Part shown: positions 23,441 to 32,164 of the stretch, piece by piece | Numbering within the stretch: the first letter of the stretch is position 1 | Layout: each line of letters begins with the position of its first letter | Assembly (NCBI RefSeq): GCF_007859955.1 | Contig: NZ_SJPR01000005.1 | Span: 257,011 to 321,010, forward strand | From: Botrimarina colliarenosi | Lineage (GTDB): Bacteria; Planctomycetota; Planctomycetia; Pirellulales; Lacipirellulaceae | Reading direction: 5' to 3' | DNA: 64,000 nt | Position numbers and translations under genes: made by a program | Notes under the pieces: generated by a model | Database searches by the model: none | What the model was told of the DNA's origin: nothing | The model's input: only the letters and a program-made list of their open reading frames with translations

Positions 23441-24850
23441 TCATGTGTCAAACAACTTGATCATCTCAATTATACTCCTTGTAAGTGCATCGGGGGTCGC
23501 GGTAGAATCTCCAATCGCTTCGAAGAACGCAGATACATCGGTGCCACCAAAGTACTTCTGAGGGCTAACTTTGGCGTCATCCCAGATCTGCTTGGCTACA
23601 TGCCCGGTCGCACCGACGGGTATGATCACCTTGCCTTGGTTCTGCGCAATCTCAACCTCCTGTAAAACTCCTCTCGCGGGGACTATCCCACCCTCTTCCC
23701 GCTTGTTTCCCGAGAGTACGATGCAAATACCAGCATCATCAATCATTCGCTCACGATATTGACGCCAGAAAGTTGCGAGGTCTGTTCCAGCTGGCACGTG
23801 CTGTGGAAACGGCCAAAGTTGTAGCCGCTCATCATCGTTACGACGTAGAGATTGCATTGCACCCACGATTACAGAGTCCCCAACGCCGAGACCGTAACCG
23901 GAAATGATGTTGAATCCGTGCTTAATGAGTTCGCGTCCTAAACCATGGCATAGATCCCGGAAGCCCGCTTCGCCGAGGGGTAAATAGTCGGCAGCGCTTC
24001 CGGATATAAAAACATCGCGTAGATGGCTTCGGCGATTTAGCTCTGAAAGCAGTGCCGGTATATCTTCGTACTTATCCACTATAACTGGCTGGATATTGTA
24101 CCGTCGTAGGTCAGTCAACCAGTGTGCAAAACGTTTGCAATCGTAGTCGCCATCGGGGGATTCTCCGGGAGTTGGCGCCTTAAGAATACAATAATGCTTG
24201 CGGCTATTAGCTTCGAGTAGCTGCTTTACACGCCCAAGGAGGTACAGGACGTTTGGATCGGCAAAGCTAAAGCCAAGAAATAGGAAGGTACGTTTGGCTA
24301 AATCGGCCTTTAGTGTTACCGTGAAGACTTCACGTTGTGTATTGTATGTCTCGTAGTCTTCCTTCGTGAGAACGGCGTCACTTGGAAACGTCCGGTCACC
24401 GTGCATTTTATAAACAGTAGTATCGGTCCGACGACGTGTTGTGGCAAAGTCTTCTTTTCGCCGTTTGACATCGGTGCGTTTACCAGCATCTTCGAATGCT
24501 TTTTCTATTAGATCATCGTAGTTGGTAGTCCACACGGTGTTTAATGGGAGCGTCGCGATCAGTCGATGCGTGGCAGTCAGTTCAACGTCCTCCAAGAACT
24601 CATCAATTAGCAGCTGATTGATGCGGTCGCGGCCTGAGCGATGGTTGACGTGGTACTGGGCTAGTGCCACAAGATCGGATTCCCGATCGACATCTAGCTC
24701 AAGATCTTGGGCGATTTCGCGGAGCAACTGCTTCCAGTCCACGTATCCAGCGGCGCGAGAGACGCCCGCTCCTGCAAAAACTGCGGCATCACCTTCACGT
24801 AAAGCGCGAGTGTACTCCTTGATAAATGTGCGGTGGTCGGTTGCCGTCAT
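23441..24850 (-). CDS. thsA: ThsA, SIR2-SLOG effector of type I Thoeris
   Basis: A 469-residue NADase effector. The SIR2 domain shows AVFAGAGVSRAAG (residues 23-35), TTNYDDL (108-114, with N110 and D112) and the catalytic His150 in KMHGD. The SLOG/STALD signal-sensing domain begins near 284 with VFISGSA and continues through IISGYGLGVGDSVI. Binding of the ThsB-made signal to SLOG would trigger NAD+ depletion and abort infection. It is the first gene of the operon. Base composition here is visibly more AT-rich than the surrounding genes, which suggests separate acquisition. Confidence 0.9.
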   Translation of the reverse strand: MTATDHRTFIKEYTRALREGDAAVFAGAGVSRAAGYVDWKQLLREIAQDLELDVDRESDLVALAQYHVNHRSGRDRINQLLIDEFLEDVELTATHRLIATLPLNTVWTTNYDDLIEKAFEDAGKRTDVKRRKEDFATTRRRTDTTVYKMHGDRTFPSDAVLTKEDYETYNTQREVFTVTLKADLAKRTFLFLGFSFADPNVLYLLGRVKQLLEANSRKHYCILKAPTPGESPDGDYDCKRFAHWLTDLRRYNIQPVIVDKYEDIPALLSELNRRSHLRDVFISGSAADYLPLGEAGFRDLCHGLGRELIKHGFNIISGYGLGVGDSVIVGAMQSLRRNDDERLQLWPFPQHVPAGTDLATFWRQYRERMIDDAGICIVLSGNKREEGGIVPARGVLQEVEIAQNQGKVIIPVGATGHVAKQIWDDAKVSPQKYFGGTDVSAFFEAIGDSTATPDALTRSIIEMIKLFDT

Positions 24851-25046
24851 TTGATTGCCAATTTTTAAGCTTTGGTTTTCGGGTGCGCGTTGCTGACTTT
24901 ACTGCACGGTTTCGATCGATAAGGAACGCTCGTAGAGCATGGCCTCCTCCTTTGGGTGAGTCCATCTCTATCACGTTGCGAGAGCAGTTTCAACAAAGGA
25001 CCGCCCGGAGTGACAGCCGTCTGTCACACCGGCACGGTCTATTCGA

Positions 25047-25964
25047 TTAGATTGCCGGTTCGCGTGGCGCCGCCGCCTCGTACTTCACGCCGAGGACGTA
25101 GTCGGCCGCCCGCTGCCCTTGCCCGGCCGCCGCGATCACAAGCTTTTTGTCCGCTTTCAAGGAACGGCGCCAGCCGTCGAGGTAAGCGGCCGACTGCTCG
25201 ATCGTCGGCGGGCTGATCCCAGCCGCTGCACAAAGAAAAGCCGAGCCCATCTCGGCCACCAGCTCTTCTTTGCCATAGTCGGGCGAACCGAACACATGCG
25301 GCTTCTCGCCCAGGTCACGGTTGAGCCGCTTGGGGTGACCGGTGGAGTGGGCCAGCTCGTGATAGAGCGTCGCGTAGAAGGCGCTAGACGACTCAAAGCG
25401 TTCCATCGGCGCGATCTCGATCCGGTCTTCACGCGGCAGATAGCAGGCGCGGTGGCCACGGACATCGACCCGCGGCGGGTCGGGGTAGGTGAGGTAGGCC
25501 TGGGCGGGCCGGCTGTCGGGCTGCGGCTGGGCGATGGGCTTAGCGACCTCGTCCTGCGGCAAGCCCTCGATCTGGTCAGCGTTGAAGACGACATAATGCC
25601 GAAGCACCGGGATCGTCACGTCCTCACCGCTTTCGCGATCCTTGGTGGCGTGCTGTTTCCAGAAGAGCACCAGCGAGCCTTTCTCGCCCTTGCGGACCTT
25701 GCCGCCCTGCTGCTTGGCCTGGTTGAAGGTCAGCCAGTAGTTCGAGCCGTAGTCGTGCGCCCAGGCGTTGATCGCCAAGAGGAAGAGGTTGATACCGCGG
25801 TACGGCTTCTTGCTGCCAAAACTCGTCGGCATGCCGGGGCCGTCGGCCGTGGTGATCGGCTGCCGCCACGGCGGCACGCCTTGATCGAGGAGCTTGAGGA
25901 TTTTGTCGGTGACCTCTTGGTAGAGGTCGCGGCGGGGTTTTTGGTCTTTGGTTTCTTTGGCCAT
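25047..25964 (-). CDS. ardC: ArdC-like antirestriction protein with zincin domain
   Basis: A 305-residue protein. The N-terminal ssDNA-binding ArdC domain covers residues 12-130 (PPWRQPITTADG, YRGINLFLLAI, WLTFNQAKQQGGKVRKGEKG). The zincin domain has HELAH at 202-206 and the distal EELVAEMGSAFLC segment. ArdC proteins coat or protect incoming single-stranded plasmid DNA in the recipient. It lies just downstream of repC on the same strand, consistent with a plasmid backbone. Length and motifs are normal. Confidence 0.9.
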   Translation of the reverse strand: MAKETKDQKPRRDLYQEVTDKILKLLDQGVPPWRQPITTADGPGMPTSFGSKKPYRGINLFLLAINAWAHDYGSNYWLTFNQAKQQGGKVRKGEKGSLVLFWKQHATKDRESGEDVTIPVLRHYVVFNADQIEGLPQDEVAKPIAQPQPDSRPAQAYLTYPDPPRVDVRGHRACYLPREDRIEIAPMERFESSSAFYATLYHELAHSTGHPKRLNRDLGEKPHVFGSPDYGKEELVAEMGSAFLCAAAGISPPTIEQSAAYLDGWRRSLKADKKLVIAAAGQGQRAADYVLGVKYEAAAPREPAI

Positions 25965-26141
25965 CCGTCCCTACCTTTCGGGACGGGCGGCCTCGTGGTG
26001 AGTTTTCGATAACGTGGTCATCGTCGTCGCCCTTTCTTCGTTTGCGGTTGAGTGGTTCGCCACGCGTGCCACGCCCCGGCGCCGGCGTCAACGAAAAACG
26101 CCCTACCCGCATACCACCGTGTGGCCAGCCCCCACACCGCC

Positions 26142-27467
26142 TCATTCGCTCCGCCGATCACGGCCCAAGAGGCCGAACAGCGTGCGATGCAGTCGCAGCT
26201 CGCCGCGCTCGGCGCGGCTGATAAGCCCACGGAAGTAAGCCGCCGGCGATCGCACCGGGTCATCCTCCCGCAGCGCCGCCCGGTCGGTTACGAGCATCGC
26301 CACGGCCGCCCCACTCCGCCCCAAAACGCCGCACGCCTCACCCCAGCTCTGCTGCGAAACGCCTAGTTCTTGACGTAACCCATAAGCGGCCTCGACGAGG
26401 TCGCCCCATCCCGGGTCTTTGGGAAGCTGCGCCGATAATCGCTCACTCGCCGCCGACAGCACCATGCCGAGCGTCACATGCTCTAAACCCGAAGACGCAT
26501 GCTCCGTGGAGCGTTGCCCCGTGGACGGACCCGCCTGCTTACCCGCCGAGGGTCGCCCTACGCTTTCCTGAAAGCCTTTGTCGCTTCGACTACAGGGTTC
26601 TATGAAAGAATGAGTGGGGTAATTGTAGTGGGCGACCTGGGGTTCGCCTCTGGATGAACCTTTTGCTATTTCTTTGGTCATAGAAGACTGATTAGCGCCC
26701 TCTTCTACTTCAGGGCTGGTTACTCCCATCGCCTCGATGATCGCGTCGTAGAGCTTTTGATGCTCGGCAACGAGCAGGGTTAACGCAGCGAGGTCCATCG
26801 ACGTGCGGATTGGGACCGCAACCGCGTCGTAGCGCAAAGCGAAGGCCTCGATGGCATCGATCGCCGCCCCCTCCTCCTGCTGCGCCCATTCGGCCAGTAG
26901 CGCCCTCACCTGCCGGCGGAGCCACGAGGCCTGCCGCTTGGCCGCCATCCAGGCGTCGTCGTGACGGCGTTTCTCGGCGAGCACCGCTTCTAGCCGTGGC
27001 CGCAAGTACGCCAAGGGGGTCAGATCGACGCCGAAGCTGTAAACGATTCGTCCCGTTTCGCTGTCGCGTTGCCCATAACGCTTATGGTTTCCGGAATCAT
27101 TCCAAGTAATTGCGCCAGCAGCAAAGAGCGCCGCTTCGAGCTTCTGCACCTGCCGTTCGGTGACGCCCAGGTCGAGCGCGGTGCGGGCTAGGGATTGATA
27201 GACAACAGGCCGACTTCCCTCCTCCCAGTCGAGGTCGCGGGTAAAGGCGAGGTAGTATTCGAGCAAGGTGAGCATCCGCGGCGTGAAGCCCGCATGCTTG
27301 CCGGCTCGCTTTGCTAGAAGCAAAAGCCCATACCGATCAGCCCCCTCCTCCAGCCCACAAAAATCATCGGCTTGTCTTTGAGCGTGACGCAGGGCGTCGG
27401 ACGCGGCGCGTCCCCCTGCCCCCACATTTTTCAAGTAATAAGGGTTCGTTGTTTGGATCGATGGCAT
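26142..27467 (-). CDS. repC: RepC-type replication initiator
   Basis: About 441 residues from the ATG at 27467; an upstream in-frame GTG at 27551 would add 28. The RepC N-terminal winged-helix region contains YGLLLLAKRAG, LTLLEYYLAFT, SLARTALDLGVTERQVQKLEAAL and the hallmark GKRYG-type NHKRYGQRDSETGRIVYSFGVDLTPL. A variable linker precedes the C-terminal RP-C domain ending AAYFRGLISRAERGELRLHRTLFGLL. RepC initiates replication of repABC-type plasmids, and its origin often lies within the gene. No repA or repB is present here, so this is a repC-only replicon, or repAB lie elsewhere. Confidence 0.85.
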   Translation of the reverse strand: MPSIQTTNPYYLKNVGAGGRAASDALRHAQRQADDFCGLEEGADRYGLLLLAKRAGKHAGFTPRMLTLLEYYLAFTRDLDWEEGSRPVVYQSLARTALDLGVTERQVQKLEAALFAAGAITWNDSGNHKRYGQRDSETGRIVYSFGVDLTPLAYLRPRLEAVLAEKRRHDDAWMAAKRQASWLRRQVRALLAEWAQQEEGAAIDAIEAFALRYDAVAVPIRTSMDLAALTLLVAEHQKLYDAIIEAMGVTSPEVEEGANQSSMTKEIAKGSSRGEPQVAHYNYPTHSFIEPCSRSDKGFQESVGRPSAGKQAGPSTGQRSTEHASSGLEHVTLGMVLSAASERLSAQLPKDPGWGDLVEAAYGLRQELGVSQQSWGEACGVLGRSGAAVAMLVTDRAALREDDPVRSPAAYFRGLISRAERGELRLHRTLFGLLGRDRRSE

Positions 27468-27603
27468 GGCATAGTTCTGCGCCCTCCCCCACAGCGCTGG
27501 CGTCTTTCGGTAACTCGGGGCGTTCGTCAGCGAGCGGACGCGCAAAGGCACGCCGGCGAAATCATCGCTTGCGCAACAGCTCGAAGCAGTTTACGGTGGG
27601 ATT

Positions 27604-27673
27604 GTCACATCACGTTCCGTTGATTGCTTCACGGAGCCCCTTCAAAGACCGCCGCTCGTAACGGCGGTTTTTT
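27604..27673 (+). ncRNA. Candidate countertranscribed RNA opposite the repC leader
   Basis: On the plus strand, TTGCGC (27569-27574), a 17-base spacer and TACGGT (27592-27597) form a weak promoter. About 70 bases later a strong terminator ends the unit. The transcript would be complementary to the repC mRNA leader, the arrangement used by the small antisense RNA that limits repC expression in repABC plasmids. The prediction rests on spacing and the terminator only. Confidence 0.35.
27648..27673 (+). terminator. Rho-independent terminator upstream of repC, plus strand
   Basis: A perfect 7-bp stem ACCGCCG / CGGCGGT with loop CTCGTAA is followed directly by TTTTTT. No plus-strand protein gene ends here, which supports a short antisense transcript. 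Confidence 0.75.
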
Positions 27674-28156
27674 GTTGTCGAAAGATGGCTTGGCGGACTG
27701 GTTCGGCGGGCGCCCTCCTTTCTTGGTTGCGTAGTTGAATGCGGCGCGGACGCGCCCTGTAGGAACAGACAGCCGCGATTCGGCTATCGAGTGGAACCAC
27801 GCTAACACGATTCGTGTGCAGTTGTCCCCAGGATTGTGCACACCCCCCGCACACCCGTGGTCGCACACACCCGACCACGACTGCACAGCCTGCACAGCGA
27901 TAGCGCACAGAAGCGCGGTGACTCACTCAATACACCCCGTGTCACAAACGGCGGAATCCGAAGGCGTGGCGGTGGAGTGGGGGAGTCGCACACCCCTGGG
28001 CAGTTGTCCGCACACGGGGGCGCCCAGTGGGCATACGGGGGTATTCAGGCCTGAACGAACACCCGCCCAGACTGGGCAGGGGCGTTCAAAACCGCTTGCG
28101 CCGCGGCGCGATTCAGTGCAGACTTGGTCGCACAACCCTGAACAGCGTGCCCAGAA
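27674..28156. other. Repeat-rich region with GTCGCACA direct repeats, possible origin or operator
   Basis: Between repC and the HTH/coiled-coil gene. GTCGCACACACCC (27860-27872), GTCGCACACCCC (27985-27996) and GTCGCACAACCC (28127-28138) are direct repeats. GCAGTTGTCC occurs twice (near 27818 and 28001), and there are many TGCACA/CGCACA words. This looks like iterons or operators for the adjacent DNA-binding protein. No gene is supported. Confidence 0.5.
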
Positions 28157-28720
28157 TTGACCGACCACATCCCGAACACCCCCAAGCAAGCCACCAAGTA
28201 CTCGATCACCGCCGCCCACCGGATCACCGGCAAGAGCCGCACGACGATTCAGAAGCACCTCAAGCAAGGCCGTCTTTCGGCGACCGAGGGCCCCGACGGG
28301 GCGAAGCTGATCGACGCCTCAGAGCTGATCCGCGTTTATGCGGATGAGTGTGATTTTAGCCGCGTGGAGGGCGTCGAAACCCCTGAACAGAACCGCCCAG
28401 ACGTGATCAGTTCGGTGCGCACCGACTTGCACTCCCTGAAAGAGAAGCTCGACATCCTTCAAGAAGAACGCCGCCGTGAGCGCGAGCAGCTTCAGTCTCA
28501 AATCGAACACCTGCAAGAAGCCCTCAAACTTGCCCAAGAAGGCCATAACCGCGCGACGCTACTGCTCGAAAACCGTTCGGGAGGAGGGGACTGGCGCGAG
28601 GCGTTTGTCAAACTCAAGCGCCAGGTCGAGCAGCGCGAGACCCAATCGGTCGCCAAGGCCAAAGAAGAGGCCCGCCAAGAAATCTTCTCCAAGCCGTGGT
28701 GGCGCGCGCTACGCGGCTAA
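28157..28720 (+). CDS. KfrA-like HTH plus coiled-coil plasmid protein
   Basis: A 187-residue protein starting at a TTG. Residues 12-60 form a helix-turn-helix (YSITAAHRITGKSRTTIQKHLKQ, then KLIDASELIRVY). Residues 85-170 are a continuous charged coiled coil (LKEKLDILQEERRREREQLQ). The tail is FSKPWWRALRG. This layout matches plasmid partition or stability proteins of the KfrA kind and related mobile-element proteins. It is divergent from repC, with direct repeats directly upstream that could be its binding sites. No good ribosome site was found, so the start is uncertain. Confidence 0.7.
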   Translation: MTDHIPNTPKQATKYSITAAHRITGKSRTTIQKHLKQGRLSATEGPDGAKLIDASELIRVYADECDFSRVEGVETPEQNRPDVISSVRTDLHSLKEKLDILQEERRREREQLQSQIEHLQEALKLAQEGHNRATLLLENRSGGGDWREAFVKLKRQVEQRETQSVAKAKEEARQEIFSKPWWRALRG

Positions 28721-28747
28721 CCTCATCACCACCGATTCCATCGACGA

Positions 28748-29425
28748 CTAAGGCGACTCTGCGTTCACCTTGGCCAAGCGCTCGATCTCTTCGGGAGTGG
28801 GGGGGTCAGACCTAAAGAGCGCCTCCATCTTTTCAAGTTCCCCGGGCGTCGGAGGGTTCACCACCAGCTCTTTAGCAACCTGGATGACCTTCGGCTCCGG
28901 CGGCGTATCGTCGCCGCTGCTGTTGGCTTCGAACACCGTCATGGTCTCGAAGACCCAGCGGGGGCCGAACATCGCCACGGCGTAGTAGAGCCGGCCGGCT
29001 TCGTTCTCTTCGACGCCGCCGGCGAGACAGGCGTCGTAGAACATCCGGTGCACGGCGTGGTAAGGCTGGTCCATCTTCTCGCAAGCCACGTCGTGGACGA
29101 TCGAGGCGTTGCGGTACTTCCCCTCGAAAGGCCCGCCAACGATCGTCCACAAGGCCCGGGGGATGGAAGCGCCATTGATAACGCTACCCTGCGGCGCGAG
29201 CCACGCCCGCTCCATCGGATCGATGTAGACGAAGTCTTCCGTAAGACGCATGTCGCGCCCGTCGATCCATTCGGTCTTCGGCGTGCCCACGAAGCGGCCA
29301 TGCGCGCCGTCGGCCGCAGCGACCTGCCGGAAGGTGTAGTAGCTGCCGGTCACAAACGCTGCGACGTGGGTCGCCACGGCGACCAGTCCAATGCCTAGCC
29401 CGATCATCAAACGGCGCACCGACAT
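28748..29425 (-). CDS. DUF1353 family protein with N-terminal membrane segment
   Basis: A 225-residue protein. The start at 29425 has a GGAG ribosome site 7 bases upstream. Residues 4-27 form a membrane or signal segment (MIGLGIGLVAVATHVAAFV). The DUF1353 core follows: a beta region ending in GSVINGASIPRALW, then YRNASIVHDVACEKM and a HRMFYDACLAGGV helix. The C-terminal 40 residues are Pro/Glu-rich. DUF1353 proteins occur in phages and mobile elements with unknown function. Confidence 0.75.
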   Translation of the reverse strand: MSVRRLMIGLGIGLVAVATHVAAFVTGSYYTFRQVAAADGAHGRFVGTPKTEWIDGRDMRLTEDFVYIDPMERAWLAPQGSVINGASIPRALWTIVGGPFEGKYRNASIVHDVACEKMDQPYHAVHRMFYDACLAGGVEENEAGRLYYAVAMFGPRWVFETMTVFEANSSGDDTPPEPKVIQVAKELVVNPPTPGELEKMEALFRSDPPTPEEIERLAKVNAESP

Positions 29426-29574
29426 CAGTCGCTCCTGGTTCCTAGAGAGGGCGGAGTAGGCGGGTCGTATTATGCCAACCACGGCGTGCATCCCGATAGC
29501 CTTGCGGGCGGCGCTGCGGTGACATACGTCTGTCACCACTTGCTAGCGCAAGAGGGATTGCGCTAGAAGGAAGG

Positions 29575-30039
29575 ATGACGGACAAGAAAGAACGACCCCG
29601 TTTCGCCACCAACCAAAAACCCACCGGCAAGCACGCCGCGCTCAAGTACCAAAGCCGCGGCGTGTTGCTCTCTCCCGGCGAGCTGCGGTTCTACCGCGCG
29701 CTCCGTGAAGCAACCGAAGACCGTTACCTCGTCATGGCCAAGGTCCGCCTCGCCGATCTCATCGAAGCGGAGGAGGGGTTTCACTCCGCAGCGGGCCGCA
29801 AGATCAGCCAGCGGCATGCCGCTTTTGTGCTAGTCACCAAGCGCGGCTTACGCCTCGCGGCCGTCGTCGAACTCGACGACAAGACCCACCTCGAAACCCA
29901 GCAACAAGCCCGCGACGCCTACCTCGCCGACGCCCTGCATGCGGCCGGCCTGCCGCTCGTTCGCTTCCCGATCTATCAGCGCTACGACGTGGCCAAACTC
30001 CGCACGATTGTCCAGAGCGTCATCCGCCGCGCCCGCTAG
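29575..30039 (+). CDS. DUF2726 nuclease-like protein
   Basis: A 154-residue protein. A basic N-terminus is followed by the DUF2726 core: LLSPGELRFYRALREAT, LVMAKVRLADLI, HAAFVLVTKRGLRLAAVVELDDKTH and AGLPLVRFPI. The D/E-x-K-like VELDDKTH segment fits a PD-(D/E)xK nuclease-like fold. These proteins accompany plasmid and restriction genes. Activity is inferred from the fold only. The hairpin repeat copy 2 begins 23 bases after the stop. Confidence 0.75.
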   Translation: MTDKKERPRFATNQKPTGKHAALKYQSRGVLLSPGELRFYRALREATEDRYLVMAKVRLADLIEAEEGFHSAAGRKISQRHAAFVLVTKRGLRLAAVVELDDKTHLETQQQARDAYLADALHAAGLPLVRFPIYQRYDVAKLRTIVQSVIRRAR

Positions 30040-30061
30040 ACAGCACCGCTAAAGCCCTTGG

Positions 30062-30229
30062 CCTCCGCCAAGCACGCCGTCCCCGGCTTCGTCGGTTTCG
30101 GAGGGTCGGCTCTCACCCACTGGCTGGAGCCGATCCGCCGCAAACCGCCACGAAGCCGGCTGCACCGCCGCCTTCGCCTGCACTTTCACCACCCTCCGGC
30201 TTTGCCGGCGAGGGGGCGAGGCCTCTCAA
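30062..30229 (+). repeat. Hairpin repeat family A, copy 2
   Basis: Nearly identical to copy 3 over about 85 bases (GTCCCCGGCTTCGTCGG to CCGCCACGAAGCCGG, one visible mismatch). The second hairpin CCGGCTTTGCCGG-GAGGGGGCGAGGCCTCTC follows after a variable 30-45 bases. Confidence 0.85.
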
Positions 30230-30332
30230 CAAAATTTTTTCCTCGTGATCGCGATCGAGGCTCGGGTGGCCAAGCCACCCCCCCGCGCGCACAATACGCC
30301 CACCCGTCACGCCGCTCAACGAGGAGGAGCGT

Positions 30333-30647
30333 ATGCCGCCAACGTCTCGCCAGACCGAACTCATTCCTCGCTTCCACCGGCTAGTGCGCCGGTTGCAATC
30401 GATCGAGAACGAGCTCTTGGCTCGTGGCGAGTCCCTTGTCGGCTTAGCGCTGCAATCGCCACACGCGACGCTCAGCCCGCGGACCGCGTCCCTACTGCGG
30501 CGCATGGAAGTGATCGACGCCGAGCTGGTCGTCATCGAGGCGTTATTGCCAGACGAGTTTGCCGAGACCCCGGAGGACGGAGAGCGCGACCGGCGCTCAA
30601 ACGACCTCGATGTCGGCGCGGGTCCATTCGACCTTGGCGCGGGCTAA
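30333..30647 (+). CDS. Small helical hypothetical protein
   Basis: A 104-residue protein with a strong GAGGAG ribosome site 6 bases before the ATG. Residues 9-40 (LIPRFHRLVRRLQSIENELLA) and 50-75 (ASLLRRMEVIDAELVVIEALL) are two amphipathic helices; the tail is acidic. The last 51 bases overlap the end of the WYL gene on the other strand. Unknown family. Confidence 0.55.
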   Translation: MPPTSRQTELIPRFHRLVRRLQSIENELLARGESLVGLALQSPHATLSPRTASLLRRMEVIDAELVVIEALLPDEFAETPEDGERDRRSNDLDVGAGPFDLGAG

Positions 30648-31292
30648 ACGCATGGTGATCGGCCGCTCGCTCACCAGCAGCGAGCGGATCGCCCCCAGGC
30701 CGATGCGGCAGGTGAGGTGGCTATCGACCAAAAGCCCCTCCAAACGCCACCCCTTCGTTAAGTCGTAGCCAATCCGCAGCGGCTGCACGACCTGCCACTG
30801 CGGCAATGTTCCGGGGGGGAGCCCGGCGAAGACTTCGAGGCAGCGGTCGCCGGCGACCGCCCGCTCGAACGTCGCTAGCATTTCCGCGTAGGGCCCACTT
30901 ATTGCCGCCGCCGGCGCTGTGACGCGACGGCGGAAGTCCTCTAACTCCTCGCGCTGCGTGGCCGAGAGCCGACCCGCTAGCGCCTCGGCGGCGGCCTCCG
31001 CCAAGCGGCGTTCGGCCGGGCCCACCGGCAAGGCCGTCGCCATTGCGTGCCGGAGTAAAACGAAGAGGGATGCAGCGTCGGGAAGTTGCTGCGTTTCGGC
31101 GTCGTGGCTGGTGTGACCACGGCTGGCGGCGTCGAACCGCACCTCGACGCCCGAGTTGCGGAGGGTCCGCAGGTCGCGGTAGATCGTCCGCCGGCTGACG
31201 CCTAGTTCTTGCTCTAAGTCGCTCACACGAGCAGAAGTACGGCCGGCGAGGGCGCGTTGCAGCACTAGCAGACGGCTCAAGCGAGTAGACAT
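30597..31292 (-). CDS. WYL-type HTH transcription regulator
   Basis: A 231-residue regulator. The N-terminal DeoR-like winged helix has ARVSDLEQELGVSRRTIYRDLRTLRNSG (residues about 18-47). The C-terminal WYL-like region runs from about 120 to 231 (VVQPLRIGYDLTKGWRLEGLLVDS, RIGLGAIRSLLV) but lacks a clear Trp-Tyr-Leu triplet. The start at 31292 gives the canonical HTH length. WYL proteins are common regulators of defence and mobile-element genes. The ligand is unknown. Confidence 0.75.
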   Translation of the reverse strand: MSTRLSRLLVLQRALAGRTSARVSDLEQELGVSRRTIYRDLRTLRNSGVEVRFDAASRGHTSHDAETQQLPDAASLFVLLRHAMATALPVGPAERRLAEAAAEALAGRLSATQREELEDFRRRVTAPAAAISGPYAEMLATFERAVAGDRCLEVFAGLPPGTLPQWQVVQPLRIGYDLTKGWRLEGLLVDSHLTCRIGLGAIRSLLVSERPITMRLARAKVEWTRADIEVV

Positions 31293-31528
31293 GTCGGCGT
31301 TTTTCGTGAGGGGGTCGATCCGGGCAGTTGCGGGGGCGAGGCTCCGCAGGCCGTGCGGCGCCCCATAAGCAGTCGTGAACGGCCCGTTACGCCCGCCACC
31401 TCGGGCAAAAAAGACCCCCAAAAGGCCGGTTCCCGCGCCGGGCCCCCCAATCCACTCTTGCGGCGGCGCCCCGATGGGTAGAAACTCCTACTTCCGTCCC
31501 TGGCGTGACACCTAGCTGACAGCCCTCG

Positions 31529-32164
31529 ATGACCCCCACCGGTTCGGTTAGCGTCTGGATCGCCGGATTACAGTCGGGTGACGCCGCCGCATTCGAGTCG
31601 ATCTGGCGCCGCTACGCGCAGCAGTTGGCCGCCGATGTCCAGCGGAGGCTTTCGGCGCGATCGGCGGCTTACGACGGCGAGGACGTGGCCCAGAGCGTCT
31701 TTACCGCGATCTGGACGGCCGCCGAGTCGGGCAGGTTGCAAGAGGTCCGCAGCCGCGACGAGTTGTGGTGGTTCTTGACGGCGATCGCCCAGCGGAAGTC
31801 GATCGACCGTTTGCGGCGCGACAACGCCCAGAAGCGGGGAGGTGGGCGCGTCGAAGGCGAATCGTCGCTCAATGGTCGGGGCGTCCTGTTCTCAATCGAC
31901 CGGCTGATTGGCGAGGCCCCGGCTCCCGATTTCATCGCGGAGATGCAGGAGCAGTACGCGGTCTTGATGGCGAGCCTCGGAGAGGACCTCCTCGTGCAAA
32001 TCGCCCACGCGCGCCTCGCCGGCTATGATGTCGCGGAGATCGCCCAGCGGGTCGGCGTGAGCCATCGGACCGTCGAGCGGAAGCTCAAGATTATCCGCGG
32101 CCGCTGGGCGAGCCGCCTCGACGACGCCGACGAAGGGACCGCTGCCGCCGATGAACGACGCTGA
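31529..32164 (+). CDS. ECF-type sigma factor, pair 1
   Basis: A 211-residue ECF sigma factor. Region 2 is DGEDVAQSVFTAIWTAAESG with the ELWWFLTAIAQRKSIDRLRR helix. Region 4 is VAEIAQRVGVSHRTVERKLKIIRGRW, an HTH. No anti-sigma factor is adjacent; the kinase gene overlaps its end by 14 bases, a typical planctomycete arrangement. It probably responds to kinase signalling. Confidence 0.85.
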   Translation: MTPTGSVSVWIAGLQSGDAAAFESIWRRYAQQLAADVQRRLSARSAAYDGEDVAQSVFTAIWTAAESGRLQEVRSRDELWWFLTAIAQRKSIDRLRRDNAQKRGGGRVEGESSLNGRGVLFSIDRLIGEAPAPDFIAEMQEQYAVLMASLGEDLLVQIAHARLAGYDVAEIAQRVGVSHRTVERKLKIIRGRWASRLDDADEGTAAADERR

